NCBI GenBank assembly: GCA_963772845.1
Contig: CAVYYW010000014.1
Coordinates: 1,116,001 to 1,180,000 of the forward strand
Reading direction: 5' to 3'
Length of the DNA stretch: 64,000 nucleotides
From: CAVYYW01 sp963772845
GTDB lineage: Bacteria > Bacillota > Bacilli > Bacillales > Sporolactobacillaceae
Below are positions 7,928 through 16,016 of the stretch, in pieces (position 1 is the first letter of the stretch; the number at the start of each line of letters is the position of its first letter). A program made the translations under genes and the position numbers. The notes under the pieces are model-generated. The model was not told the origin of the DNA. It saw nothing but the letters and a program-made list of their open reading frames with translations, and made no database searches.

Positions 7928-9514
7928 CTAATCTTCGGATAACCATGTTCTTAACAGCTTTACAAACTCATCTGGCCGCTGCTTTGCCATTTTTTCCAGC
8001 TGTTTATATTTCTGGACCTCAGGCTTATCTGCTTCAGTTGAATCTTCCAAATCAGTCACTTTAACAGCCGGTGAATAAGGAATATCTTCTTCAGAAGCCT
8101 CATCCTTACCACGTCGGAAAAGGTAAATGATAAGAATAATAATTACTAGAATTAAAACGCCTCCCGCAATGTATATCCATAACGGGATTGCTGATTTAGG
8201 CTGCGCTGGGGCTTTTAATTTTCCGTTGAATTTTTCAACAGATACCACCGTTTTTTGATTGATCTGGCTGGCAGTCAAGGCTTGACCCCCAGGATTTGAT
8301 AAAGTTGTCCGAACTATTGTACCAAGAATTTGTTTAATATCATTTACGCTTTTCGTACTCAAAGATGATGGTTTCCCAGGAGTTGGCGGTTCAACCATAA
8401 CTTGAATTCCCATGTCCTTTATTGTATATGGACTGTTCACTATATCTTTGTGAATTTTATTAAACTGGTTATTCACCCGGTCTTCAACACGTTTATATGA
8501 ACCATTTCCGCTCGATCCCGCTGGATAGGATGGCACATCACTTTGTCCGGTTCCGACCTGCCCGGAGGCCTGATCACCTGTATACGTTTCAGTAATATGT
8601 TCTGTACTTACCTGAAGCCCTTGCATGGTTTGCTGATCGACAGGCTCGACAAGATCTTCTTTCGACTTTTCCTTCGTAAAATCAATATCTGTCGTGACAT
8701 TAACCATGACTTTATCCTGACCCATCATCATGCCTAACATTTGCTGGACTTTTTGACGAAGGCTCTTTTCCACATCGTCTTTTACTTGTTTTTGTTGCTC
8801 ATAAGCAGATAACGTCGAATCCCCTGTTTCAGATTTTTTGTCATAATAGTTAAAGAACTGGTCCATGATGACGATATTATCTTCAGAGAGGTTTGGAACA
8901 CTCTTTGAAACCAAGTGATAAAGACCCTGTATTTGGGCGGTGTTCAACTGATAACCGGGTTCCAGCTGCAGAACAACTGACGCGGACGCCTGGTTCTGAC
9001 TGCTGTTTTGATCGCTGACCCAAACACTGTCTTGCGGTAAATTCAGCATAACTTTTGCGGCTTGCACACCTTTTATCTGTGAAACTAGATTGCCAAGCTC
9101 TGTTTGCATGGCTGCCCTTTCCAGAACTGTAAATTCTTTATCCGTCATCCCGAAACTTGCGTTTTGACCAAAAAAAGAATAATCAATCTGCCCGCTTTTT
9201 GGAATATCCGCAGCAGCGAGATCAACTTTAAGCTGATCCACCTGATCTCTTGGAACACTTATTCCCGTTCCTCCATTTGTAAGTTTATATGGTACATTTT
9301 TACTATCTAAAGTGGATTTTATTTGCCCCGCTTCATTTGCGGTAAGGTTACTGTAAAGAGGCGTGTAATGCTTAATAGAGGTCAGACTGACAAAAAGAAT
9401 GATTATTGCTGCAATAGCAATGAGCCCTCCAATAATAATGCCTCTTACTCTTCTAGATAAACCCACCCACACTTCTTTCACTCTATGTATAAAATTAAGA
9501 AACTGATCTTTCAT
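7928..9514 (-). CDS. fliF: Flagellar MS-ring protein FliF
   Basis: A 528-residue FliF (B. subtilis about 536). Two membrane segments bracket a large extracytoplasmic region: one at about 24-46 and one at about 440-460 followed by the basic FRRGKDEASEE. The ring-building YscJ-type domain shows in YSNLTANEAGQIKSTLDSK and FTVLERAAMQTELGNLVSQI. The C-terminal tail (VQKYKQLEKMAKQRPDEFVKLLRTWL split over the end) is the FliG-binding helix. FliF forms the MS ring on which rotor and export gate assemble. Confidence 0.97.
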   Translation of the reverse strand: MKDQFLNFIHRVKEVWVGLSRRVRGIIIGGLIAIAAIIILFVSLTSIKHYTPLYSNLTANEAGQIKSTLDSKNVPYKLTNGGTGISVPRDQVDQLKVDLAAADIPKSGQIDYSFFGQNASFGMTDKEFTVLERAAMQTELGNLVSQIKGVQAAKVMLNLPQDSVWVSDQNSSQNQASASVVLQLEPGYQLNTAQIQGLYHLVSKSVPNLSEDNIVIMDQFFNYYDKKSETGDSTLSAYEQQKQVKDDVEKSLRQKVQQMLGMMMGQDKVMVNVTTDIDFTKEKSKEDLVEPVDQQTMQGLQVSTEHITETYTGDQASGQVGTGQSDVPSYPAGSSGNGSYKRVEDRVNNQFNKIHKDIVNSPYTIKDMGIQVMVEPPTPGKPSSLSTKSVNDIKQILGTIVRTTLSNPGGQALTASQINQKTVVSVEKFNGKLKAPAQPKSAIPLWIYIAGGVLILVIIILIIYLFRRGKDEASEEDIPYSPAVKVTDLEDSTEADKPEVQKYKQLEKMAKQRPDEFVKLLRTWLSED

Positions 9515-9547
9515 CTTTTCCTCCTATCGACCCTATTGCCCTGTTTG

Positions 9548-9844
9548 TTAGACTTGCATTCTCATGATTTCCTGATAGGCATCGATAACCTTATTGCGTA
9601 CTTCTACGGTGGTTTGGAGGAGAATATTAGATTTTTCCATTGCAAGCATTACCGTGTGCAGATCTTGACCCTTCCCGTTTGCCAAATCTGTTGCCATTTT
9701 ATTTGCCGTTGCTTCACTTCCGCTAACCTGATCAAGTGCTTGCCCAAGAAAGTTAGAGAATGAATTTCCGACTGATTTAGCATTTCCTGCTGTAGAAGCA
9801 GCGGCACTTTGTGTAGCGTTTATCGCGATTGGTGCAATACTCAT
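9548..9844 (-). CDS. fliE: Flagellar hook-basal body protein FliE
   Basis: A 98-residue FliE. The conserved C-terminus is clear: ANKMATDLANGKGQDLHTVM and AMEKSNILLQTTVEVRNKV. FliE links the MS ring to the proximal rod and is one of the first proteins exported. Its place between flgC and fliF is the standard flgB-flgC-fliE-fliF order. No signal peptide, as expected for a type III substrate. Confidence 0.95.
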   Translation of the reverse strand: MSIAPIAINATQSAAASTAGNAKSVGNSFSNFLGQALDQVSGSEATANKMATDLANGKGQDLHTVMLAMEKSNILLQTTVEVRNKVIDAYQEIMRMQV

Positions 9845-9857
9845 ATTTGATTAATAC

Positions 9858-10298
9858 CTACTTTCCTATTTCTAAAGCTTTCATCATCATATTTTTATTC
9901 GCATTCATTACGGTGACATTGGCTTCGTAGGACCTGGTAGCACTCATTAAATCCACCATTTCTTTTAAGGGGTCTACGTTCGGCATTTTTACATAGCCGT
10001 TTTTATCAGCATCTGGTGAATCCGGCTGATACTGCATTTTAAACGGTGTGGTATCATTTACGATTCCGCTAACCTTTACACCACCGTTGTTATTCATTTG
10101 ATCGTCCAAGGCAGATTGAAACCCACCGTTCACAGGCGCCATTTCAACCATTTTGCGTTGGTAAGGCTGCCATTCACCGTTGACTTTTTTGCTCCGCGTT
10201 GTATCTGCATTTGCCATATTCGAGCTGATTACATCCATCCGGAGGCGCTGAGCTGTTAAAGCAGAACCAGAAATATTAAGACCTTGAAAGAGTCCCAT
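9858..10298 (-). CDS. flgC: Flagellar basal-body rod protein FlgC
   Basis: A 146-residue proximal rod protein. It has the N-terminal rod motif ISGSALTAQRLRMDVISSNMANADTT across residues 9-34 and the C-terminal motif VDLMSATRSYEANVTVMNANK that pairs with it in the coiled-coil of the rod. The segment YVKMPNVDPLKEMVDLM is diagnostic of FlgC. Located 2 bases downstream of flgB in the operon. Confidence 0.96.
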   Translation of the reverse strand: MGLFQGLNISGSALTAQRLRMDVISSNMANADTTRSKKVNGEWQPYQRKMVEMAPVNGGFQSALDDQMNNNGGVKVSGIVNDTTPFKMQYQPDSPDADKNGYVKMPNVDPLKEMVDLMSATRSYEANVTVMNANKNMMMKALEIGK

Positions 10299-10300
10299 GA

Positions 10301-10684
10301 TTATCGACCTCCTCCAATGACCAATTTATATTGCTGAAGCTGATGGTTGACAGCTGCGACAAGAGCCTGATCGTCAATTTGAGTTTTTGCAAGTTTAGAC
10401 ATTTCTTTATCAACGTCAACATTGTTACCATTATTTTGCATAGTTGTCGATCTGTCAGTCACTACCCTGGTGTTATTATTTCCGCCGGAAAATGAAAGAT
10501 GGCCTTGCTCTGTCTTTTTTGCCTGAAAAGCATTTTGCAGCACATCGCTGAAAGCAACATTCTTTGACTTGTATCCTGGCGTATCCACATTCGCAATATT
10601 CTGAGCAATAACGCTCTGGGAGAGTGTATCCCGGTTTAAAGCCCGCTCTAACTGAGGTAATGGTGACTTTGCAAAAATATCCAT
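10301..10684 (-). CDS. flgB: Flagellar basal-body rod protein FlgB
   Basis: A 127-residue proximal rod protein and the first gene of the fla/che operon. The N-terminal rod motif reads SQSVIAQNIANVDTPGYKSKNVAF in two parts, and the C-terminal helix (EMSKLAKTQIDDQALVAAVNHQLQQY) carries the family's QLQ pattern. A GAGGGATGCT ribosome-binding region precedes the ATG. A sigma-A-like promoter lies about 40 bases upstream. Confidence 0.96.
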   Translation of the reverse strand: MDIFAKSPLPQLERALNRDTLSQSVIAQNIANVDTPGYKSKNVAFSDVLQNAFQAKKTEQGHLSFSGGNNNTRVVTDRSTTMQNNGNNVDVDKEMSKLAKTQIDDQALVAAVNHQLQQYKLVIGGGR

Positions 10685-10720
10685 AGCATCCCTCTTTACT
10701 TTAAGTTGTTCGCAATTGTA

Positions 10721-10748
10721 ATTTTAGCAACTTTTTCACAAATGTCTA
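10721..10748 (-). promoter_or_regulatory. Probable sigma-A-type promoter of the fla/che operon
   Basis: Read on the minus strand: TAGACA, 16-base spacer, TAAAAT, ending about 37 bases before the flgB ATG. I saw no good sigma-D box nearby. The rest of the codY-flgB gap (10685-10960) holds the codY terminator and no gene. Confidence 0.55.
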
Positions 10749-10916
10749 TGCTTTTCTGCTTATTCTCTCATAATTCGATACAAAGACCTGTAATGCCTTT
10801 GAGTCTTTAGTACTATTTATTGTCGCTTTCTGTCTCATTCTTATGTACTACTTTGGTTTGAACATGTATGATAGCACACTTTCCATCTCTAGGTAGAGAG
10901 AATTTACTGTTTTTTA

Positions 10917-10954
10917 ACAAAAAAAAGAACAGCAATCAATTTGATTGCTGTTCT
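10917..10954 (-). terminator. Rho-independent terminator after codY
   Basis: Immediately after the codY stop, AGAACAGCAATCAA and its near-perfect complement form a stem with a tiny loop, followed on the minus strand by a run of nine T. It separates the xerC-hslVU-codY transcript from the fla/che operon. Confidence 0.9.
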
Positions 10955-10960
10955 GTCCTG

Positions 10961-11737
10961 TTACGCATTTTTTAATTTATTAAGTTCAACCAGAAATTTA
11001 TCATTTAGTACTTTAATATAGGTTCCTTTCATTCCAAGTGAACGGGATTCAATAACTCCAGCACTTTCAAGCTTTCTAAGCGCATTGACAATTACTGAAC
11101 GGGTAATTCCAACACGGTCGGCAATTTTACTTGCAACCAGCAGCCCTTCTTTTCCATCCAATTCTTCAAAGATGTGCTCAATAGCTTCAAGTTCACTGTA
11201 TGATAATGAACTGATCGCCATTTGAACAATTGCTTTTTCTCGAGCTTCTTCTTCAATCTCTTCTGTTTTCTCACGAAGTATTTCCATACCTACAACCGTG
11301 GCGCCGTACTCTGCTAAAACTAAATCTTCGTCTGTGAAGCTTTCGTTCATACGGGAAAGAACGAGAGTTCCAAGGCGCTCACCTCCACCGACAATTGGAA
11401 CAACCGTAGTTAGTCCGCCAGTGAATAGTTCTTTATTTTCTTCAGGAAAAACTGTATAGGGGCTATTCACGTCTAGATTCGGTGAGGTTTCAGTCACGGA
11501 ATGAAGACCTTGTGTATAACCTTCAGGAAATTGTCTTTCTTCAAACATTTGTTTCATACGTTGATTTTCAAACTCCAAGCTGAGCGCCATGCCTAATAAT
11601 TTACCACGGCGGCTAACGACAAACGTGTTTGTTTCAATTACATCTCTTAATGTTTCAGCCATCTCGTTAAAGTTTACTGGCGTTTTTGCTCCTTGAAGCA
11701 TATTGTTAATTTTGCGTGTTTTTTGTAAAAGACTCAT
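10961..11737 (-). CDS. codY: GTP- and branched-chain-amino-acid-sensing repressor CodY
   Basis: A 258-residue CodY, about the standard length. The N-terminal GAF domain (about 1-155) binds isoleucine, leucine and valine; the C-terminal winged helix carries ASKIADRVGITRSVIVNALRKLESAGVIESRSLG, where ASKIADRVGITRSVIVNALR spans the recognition helix. CodY represses stationary-phase, nutrient-uptake and amino-acid pathways when GTP and branched-chain amino acids are high. It ends the xerC-hslV-hslU-codY cluster and is followed by a strong terminator. Confidence 0.98.
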   Translation of the reverse strand: MSLLQKTRKINNMLQGAKTPVNFNEMAETLRDVIETNTFVVSRRGKLLGMALSLEFENQRMKQMFEERQFPEGYTQGLHSVTETSPNLDVNSPYTVFPEENKELFTGGLTTVVPIVGGGERLGTLVLSRMNESFTDEDLVLAEYGATVVGMEILREKTEEIEEEAREKAIVQMAISSLSYSELEAIEHIFEELDGKEGLLVASKIADRVGITRSVIVNALRKLESAGVIESRSLGMKGTYIKVLNDKFLVELNKLKNA

Positions 11738-11763
11738 GAATTTTGTTCCTCCTAGGGATATTG

Positions 11764-13164
11764 TTATAAAATGTATTGGCTTAAATCACGATTTTTTGCA
11801 ATGCTTGAAAGCTTCTCATCGACGTATTCCGGTGTAATCGTCAGTGCTTCCAAAGTCACTTCCGGAGCTTCAAAAGATAAATCCTCCAGCAATTTCTCCA
11901 GAATCGTATGAAGTCTTCTTGCACCAATATTATCAGTTTCCTGATTTACTTCATACGCAATAGTTGCAATTTTACGAATAGCTTCGTCTGAAAATGCTAC
12001 ATCTATACCTTCTGTCTTCAGAAGTGCCTGATATTGCTTTAAAAGTGCATTACTAGGCTCTGTTAAGATATTAACAAAATCTTCTATTTCAAGACTTGAA
12101 AGTTCGACACGAATTGGAAAACGTCCTTGCAGCTCAGGAATAAGGTCTGATGGCTTTGCCATATGAAAGGCTCCTGCAGCGATAAACAAAATATAATCCG
12201 TTTTTACCGTGCCGTATTTCGTTACTACAGACGATCCTTCCACGATCGGTAAAATATCACGCTGAACGCCTTCCCTTGATACTTCCCCTGATTGCTGACC
12301 TTTTCCTGCTATCTTATCTATTTCATCAATAAAGATTATACCCGATTGTTCGGCACGTGAAACAGCTTCCTGATTCACTTCATCCATATCAATCAGCTTT
12401 TGGGCCTCATCCTGTATGAGAATGGCCCGGGCTTCTTTAACAGGAAGTTTACGCTTTTTCTTTTTCTTAGGCATCATATTGCCTAACAGATCCTGCATAT
12501 TCATGCCCATCTGTTCCATGCCTGAGCCTTGAAGCATATCGAACATGCCTGATTGCTGCTGCTCTTCCACTTCAACGGTTACAATATGATCTTCCAATTC
12601 ACCGAGCTCAAGCATTTTTTTCATCCGTTCGCGCTTTTGTTTTTTTGAAAGGTCTTCCTCGTCATCGGATTCATCGGATTGCTCCGGCTGATTTTGTCCG
12701 CCAAAAAGCATTTCAAAAGGATTCTTTGTGCTGCTGGAGGTTTTTTTAGAAGGAACCAGAAGGTCAGCAAGACGCTCATTAGCAAGCTCTTCTGCCTTCG
12801 TTTTAACACTCGCAACTTTTTCTTCCTTCACCAAACGAACGGCAACCTCGACAAGGTCACGGATCATGGATTCGACGTCTCTGCCAACATAGCCGACTTC
12901 AGTGAACTTTGTTGCTTCTAGTTTTACAAAAGGCGCTCCAACAAGCTTTGCCAGCCTGCGTGCGATTTCCGTCTTACCCACCCCGGTGGGTCCCATCATT
13001 AATATGTTCTTGGGAATAATCTCATCACGAATCGCACCATCAAGCAATGAACGGCGATAGCGATTTCTTAAAGCAATCGCCACTGACTTCTTCGCATTAT
13101 TTTGCCCGATAATATATTGATCCAGCTTTTCAACAATTTGTCTTGGCGTTAACGGACTCGTCAT
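11764..13164 (-). CDS. hslU: ATP-dependent protease ATPase subunit HslU (ClpY)
   Basis: A 466-residue HslU/ClpY. Walker A MGPTGVGKTEIARRL is near residues 55-70 and Walker B IIFIDEIDKI near 260. Between them is the intermediate domain, here with a Lys-rich block (PKKKKKRKLP) and a Q-rich patch. The C-terminus ends YIL, the tail that inserts into HslV. The ATG at 13164 is preceded by GAGGAGG at 7 bases; an upstream TTG at 13170 is less likely. HslU unfolds substrates and feeds them to HslV, encoded just upstream. Confidence 0.96.
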   Translation of the reverse strand: MTSPLTPRQIVEKLDQYIIGQNNAKKSVAIALRNRYRRSLLDGAIRDEIIPKNILMMGPTGVGKTEIARRLAKLVGAPFVKLEATKFTEVGYVGRDVESMIRDLVEVAVRLVKEEKVASVKTKAEELANERLADLLVPSKKTSSSTKNPFEMLFGGQNQPEQSDESDDEEDLSKKQKRERMKKMLELGELEDHIVTVEVEEQQQSGMFDMLQGSGMEQMGMNMQDLLGNMMPKKKKKRKLPVKEARAILIQDEAQKLIDMDEVNQEAVSRAEQSGIIFIDEIDKIAGKGQQSGEVSREGVQRDILPIVEGSSVVTKYGTVKTDYILFIAAGAFHMAKPSDLIPELQGRFPIRVELSSLEIEDFVNILTEPSNALLKQYQALLKTEGIDVAFSDEAIRKIATIAYEVNQETDNIGARRLHTILEKLLEDLSFEAPEVTLEALTITPEYVDEKLSSIAKNRDLSQYIL

Positions 13165-13182
13165 TTTCAAGCCTCCTCTTTG

Positions 13183-13722
13183 TCACAGCTCTTCTACAAT
13201 AATATGATCATTTGTAAATACACAGACTTCACTGGCGATTGTCAATGAGTTAAAAGCGATTTCCTTCGCTGTTAGATCTTTGCCGAATCTTTTTAAAGCC
13301 CTTCCCGCACTAAGCGCATAATTCCCGCCTGAGCCGATAGCTAATATACCATCATCCGGTTCTATGACTTCACCTGTTCCGGATACAAGCAGCAAATCTG
13401 TTTTATTCATAACGATCAGCATGGCTTCAAGCTGCCGAAGCATCTTGTCGCTTCGCCATTCTTTAGCAAGCTCTACGGCTGCACGTTGAAGATTTCCATT
13501 ATACTCTTCAAGGCGCCCTTCAAACTTTTCAAATAAAGTGAAGGCATCTGCAACACTGCCGGCAAAACCAGCAATAACTTTTCCGTTGTACAATTTACGT
13601 ACTTTTTTAGCTGAATGCTTCATAATAACTGATTGGCCAAGTGTAACCTGACCGTCACCTGCCATCGCGCACTCACCTGAATGCTGAATGGCAAAAATGG
13701 TGGTTGCATGGAATGTTCCCAT
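13183..13722 (-). CDS. hslV: ATP-dependent protease proteolytic subunit HslV (ClpQ)
   Basis: A 179-residue HslV starting MGTFHATTIFAIQ, with the conserved AMAGDGQVTLG, GFAGSVADAFTLFE and AIGSGGNYALSAGRAL motifs. In most bacteria the N-terminal threonine after Met removal is catalytic; here, as in Bacillus relatives, a short stretch precedes the TT pair. B. subtilis ClpQ is reported to use an N-terminal serine, but this protein has Gly at position 2. An upstream GTG (13731) overlapping the xerC stop would add three residues and is the alternative start. Confidence 0.94.
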   Translation of the reverse strand: MGTFHATTIFAIQHSGECAMAGDGQVTLGQSVIMKHSAKKVRKLYNGKVIAGFAGSVADAFTLFEKFEGRLEEYNGNLQRAAVELAKEWRSDKMLRQLEAMLIVMNKTDLLLVSGTGEVIEPDDGILAIGSGGNYALSAGRALKRFGKDLTAKEIAFNSLTIASEVCVFTNDHIIVEEL

Positions 13723-13727
13723 TTTAT

Positions 13728-14627
13728 TCACTCTTTCTCCCTTGCACGGGGATGATGATTCATATAGGAGTCACGAAGCCGATCTTTGGTCACATGAGTA
13801 TAAATCTGCGTTGTTGAGAGTTCTTTATGTCCCAGAAGTTCCTGGACGGCTCGCAGGTCGGCTCCCGCATTCAGTAAATGGGTGGCAAAAGTATGCCTCA
13901 AGACATGGGGGCTGAGTTTATTAGTCAGCGATGCCTTTTCAACCATTTTATTTAAAATAGTTCGAACACTCCGGTCACTTAACTGTCCGCCGCGATGATT
14001 CAAAAACACAAAGTTCCGGCTTTTGTCACTTTTATAAAGTGAGGGCCTGCCGTCTTTAAAATAAGTTGAGAGTGCTTCATGTGCAAAGGACCCTATCGGG
14101 ACATACCGCTCTCTTCCCCCTTTACCTTTTACAAGCACCATGTCCATGTCCAGGTCAATGTGATGCCGTTCAAGACTCACACATTCACTGACGCGTATTC
14201 CCGTAGCATATAGTAATTCGAGAATCGCCTGATTTCTCTGACCTAATGGCGTCTCGAGATTTTCAACAGTAAACAGTCTGGAAAGTTCCTGCTCATACAG
14301 AAATTTGGGCAAACGTCCGTGTTTTTTCGGTAAATGGGTTAAAGCAAAAGGGTTATCCTTCACATATCCTTCACGCACGCCATAACGATAGAAGGTTCTC
14401 AGACAGGATAAACGGCGCGAGATGGTCTGTCTCGCAAAATCTCTGTCAAACAACCCTGTTAAATATACCCTTACATCGGCATAAGAAACAGCAGCAATAT
14501 CGGAGATCGCTTGCTGCCTCATGAATAAGTTAAAATCTTCAATATCCAGTTTATAGTTTAACAAGGTATGTTCTGATGCATTCTTTTCGATCTCTAAGTA
14601 TCTTAAAAACTGTTCTTCAACGGACAT
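13728..14627 (-). CDS. xerC: Tyrosine recombinase XerC (CodV)
   Basis: A 299-residue tyrosine recombinase. The N-terminal SAM-like core-binding domain is at about 1-90. The catalytic domain shows ATGIRVSE (first Arg), HVLRHTFATHLL (His-x-x-Arg), GHKELSTTQIYTH with the Tyr nucleophile, so R-K-H-R-H-Y are all present. XerC with XerD resolves chromosome dimers at dif. The gene opens the codV-clpQ-clpY-codY cluster; its context and length favour XerC over XerD. I prefer the ATG at 14627 because GGTG lies 6 bases upstream; ATGs up to 14642 are possible. Confidence 0.94.
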   Translation of the reverse strand: MSVEEQFLRYLEIEKNASEHTLLNYKLDIEDFNLFMRQQAISDIAAVSYADVRVYLTGLFDRDFARQTISRRLSCLRTFYRYGVREGYVKDNPFALTHLPKKHGRLPKFLYEQELSRLFTVENLETPLGQRNQAILELLYATGIRVSECVSLERHHIDLDMDMVLVKGKGGRERYVPIGSFAHEALSTYFKDGRPSLYKSDKSRNFVFLNHRGGQLSDRSVRTILNKMVEKASLTNKLSPHVLRHTFATHLLNAGADLRAVQELLGHKELSTTQIYTHVTKDRLRDSYMNHHPRAREKE

Positions 14628-14647
14628 CTTCATCACCATCAATCATT

Positions 14648-14680
14648 TAAGGCTCCTAAATGTTATCACAGTTTAGGAGC
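14648..14680 (-). terminator. Hairpin between trmFO and xerC
   Basis: AAGGCTCCTAAA and TTTAGGAGCCTT form a perfect 12-bp stem with an 11-base loop in the 50-base gap after trmFO. There is no T-run on either side, so it may be a pausing or processing hairpin rather than an intrinsic terminator. Confidence 0.5.
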
Positions 14681-14694
14681 CTTGACAATAGATT

Positions 14695-16002
14695 TTACAA
14701 TTTTGTAACAAAATTCTGAATTGTTTCCAGCGCTCTTTCGGCATGCTTTTCATTGCGTTCCTTTTTCCCTTTGATTCTATTTTCCAAAGGCGGCAGAAGA
14801 CCGAAGTTTGCATTCATAGGCTGAAAATTGTTTTCATTCGCATTGGTAATGTAGTGAGACATACTGCCAATGGCTGTTTCTTCAGGAAAGACGACAGGAT
14901 CCTGGCCACTGACCAACCTAGCAGCATTTATCCCGGCAATCAACCCGGAAGCAGCAGATTCAACGTAACCTTCAACCCCGGTCATTTGTCCTGCGAAAAA
15001 CAGATCATCTCTATTTTTATACTGGTATGTTGGTTTTAAAAGTTTCGGAGAATTTACAAACGTGTTGCGGTGCATCACACCAAATCTGACAACATCTGCA
15101 TTTTCAAGTCCAGGAATCAAATTTAACACTTCTTTCTGCGCTCCCCATTTCATATGGGTTTGGAAGCCTACAAGATTGAAGAGCGTGCCGGAACTGTTAT
15201 CCTGCCTTAGCTGTACGACCGCATAAGGACGTTTTCCGGTGCGTGGATCTTCAAGCCCTACCGGCTTCATCGGACCAAAAAGAAGGGTCTTTTTCCCGCG
15301 TTTAGCCATAACTTCAATCGGCATGCAGCCTTCAAAGAAGATTTCCTTTTCAAATTCTTTAAGCGTAACTGTTTCAGCATTAATTAACGCATCATAAAAA
15401 CGATCAAATTCTTCTTCTGTCATTGGACAGTTCAGATAAGCCGCTTCACCCTTATCGTACCGAGATTTGAGATACACTTTTTCGCGATCAATGCTATCCG
15501 TTTCAATGATTGGTGCAGCTGCATCGTAGAAATACAAATAATCTTCACTCGTTAGATCTTGAAGGGATTGAGACAATGCGTCGGAAGTAAGCGGTCCGGT
15601 CGCTATAATCGTCGGACCTTCCGGCAGCGCTTCCACTTCATCATTGACCACTTCGACAAGCGGATGGTTTTTTACAGCATTTGTTACCCGTTCTGAAAAA
15701 TCGTGACGGTCGACAGCCAAAGCTCCACCTGCTGGAACTGCAGATGCATCTGCTGAAGCAATAATCACTGAATCAAGTCTGCGCATCTCTTCCTTTAAGA
15801 CACCGACAGCATTGGATAATGCATTTGACCTTAATGAATTTGTGCAGACAAGCTCTGCAAATTTATCAGTATGATGAGCCGGTGTTTGTTTGACCGGCCT
15901 CATTTCATGAAGTTTTACCGAAATTCCTCTTTTAGCAAGCTGCCAGGCTGCTTCTGAACCAGCAAGCCCTGCACCTACAACGGTCACTTGATGATTTGAC
16001 AT
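14695..16002 (-). CDS. trmFO: Folate- and FAD-dependent tRNA m5U54 methyltransferase TrmFO
   Basis: A 435-residue TrmFO (formerly Gid). The FAD-binding GxGxxG motif VTVVGAGLAGSEAAWQLAKRG is split across residues 5-25, followed by the family segment LHEMRPVKQTPAHHT and LVCTNSLRSN with the conserved Cys. Near the end are GQMTGVEGYVESAASGL and MNANFGLLP. It makes ribothymidine at tRNA position 54 using methylenetetrahydrofolate. It lies 14 bases after topA, the usual Bacillus order. Confidence 0.97.
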   Translation of the reverse strand: MSNHQVTVVGAGLAGSEAAWQLAKRGISVKLHEMRPVKQTPAHHTDKFAELVCTNSLRSNALSNAVGVLKEEMRRLDSVIIASADASAVPAGGALAVDRHDFSERVTNAVKNHPLVEVVNDEVEALPEGPTIIATGPLTSDALSQSLQDLTSEDYLYFYDAAAPIIETDSIDREKVYLKSRYDKGEAAYLNCPMTEEEFDRFYDALINAETVTLKEFEKEIFFEGCMPIEVMAKRGKKTLLFGPMKPVGLEDPRTGKRPYAVVQLRQDNSSGTLFNLVGFQTHMKWGAQKEVLNLIPGLENADVVRFGVMHRNTFVNSPKLLKPTYQYKNRDDLFFAGQMTGVEGYVESAASGLIAGINAARLVSGQDPVVFPEETAIGSMSHYITNANENNFQPMNANFGLLPPLENRIKGKKERNEKHAERALETIQNFVTKL

Positions 16003-16016
16003 AAATTAAACCTCCG

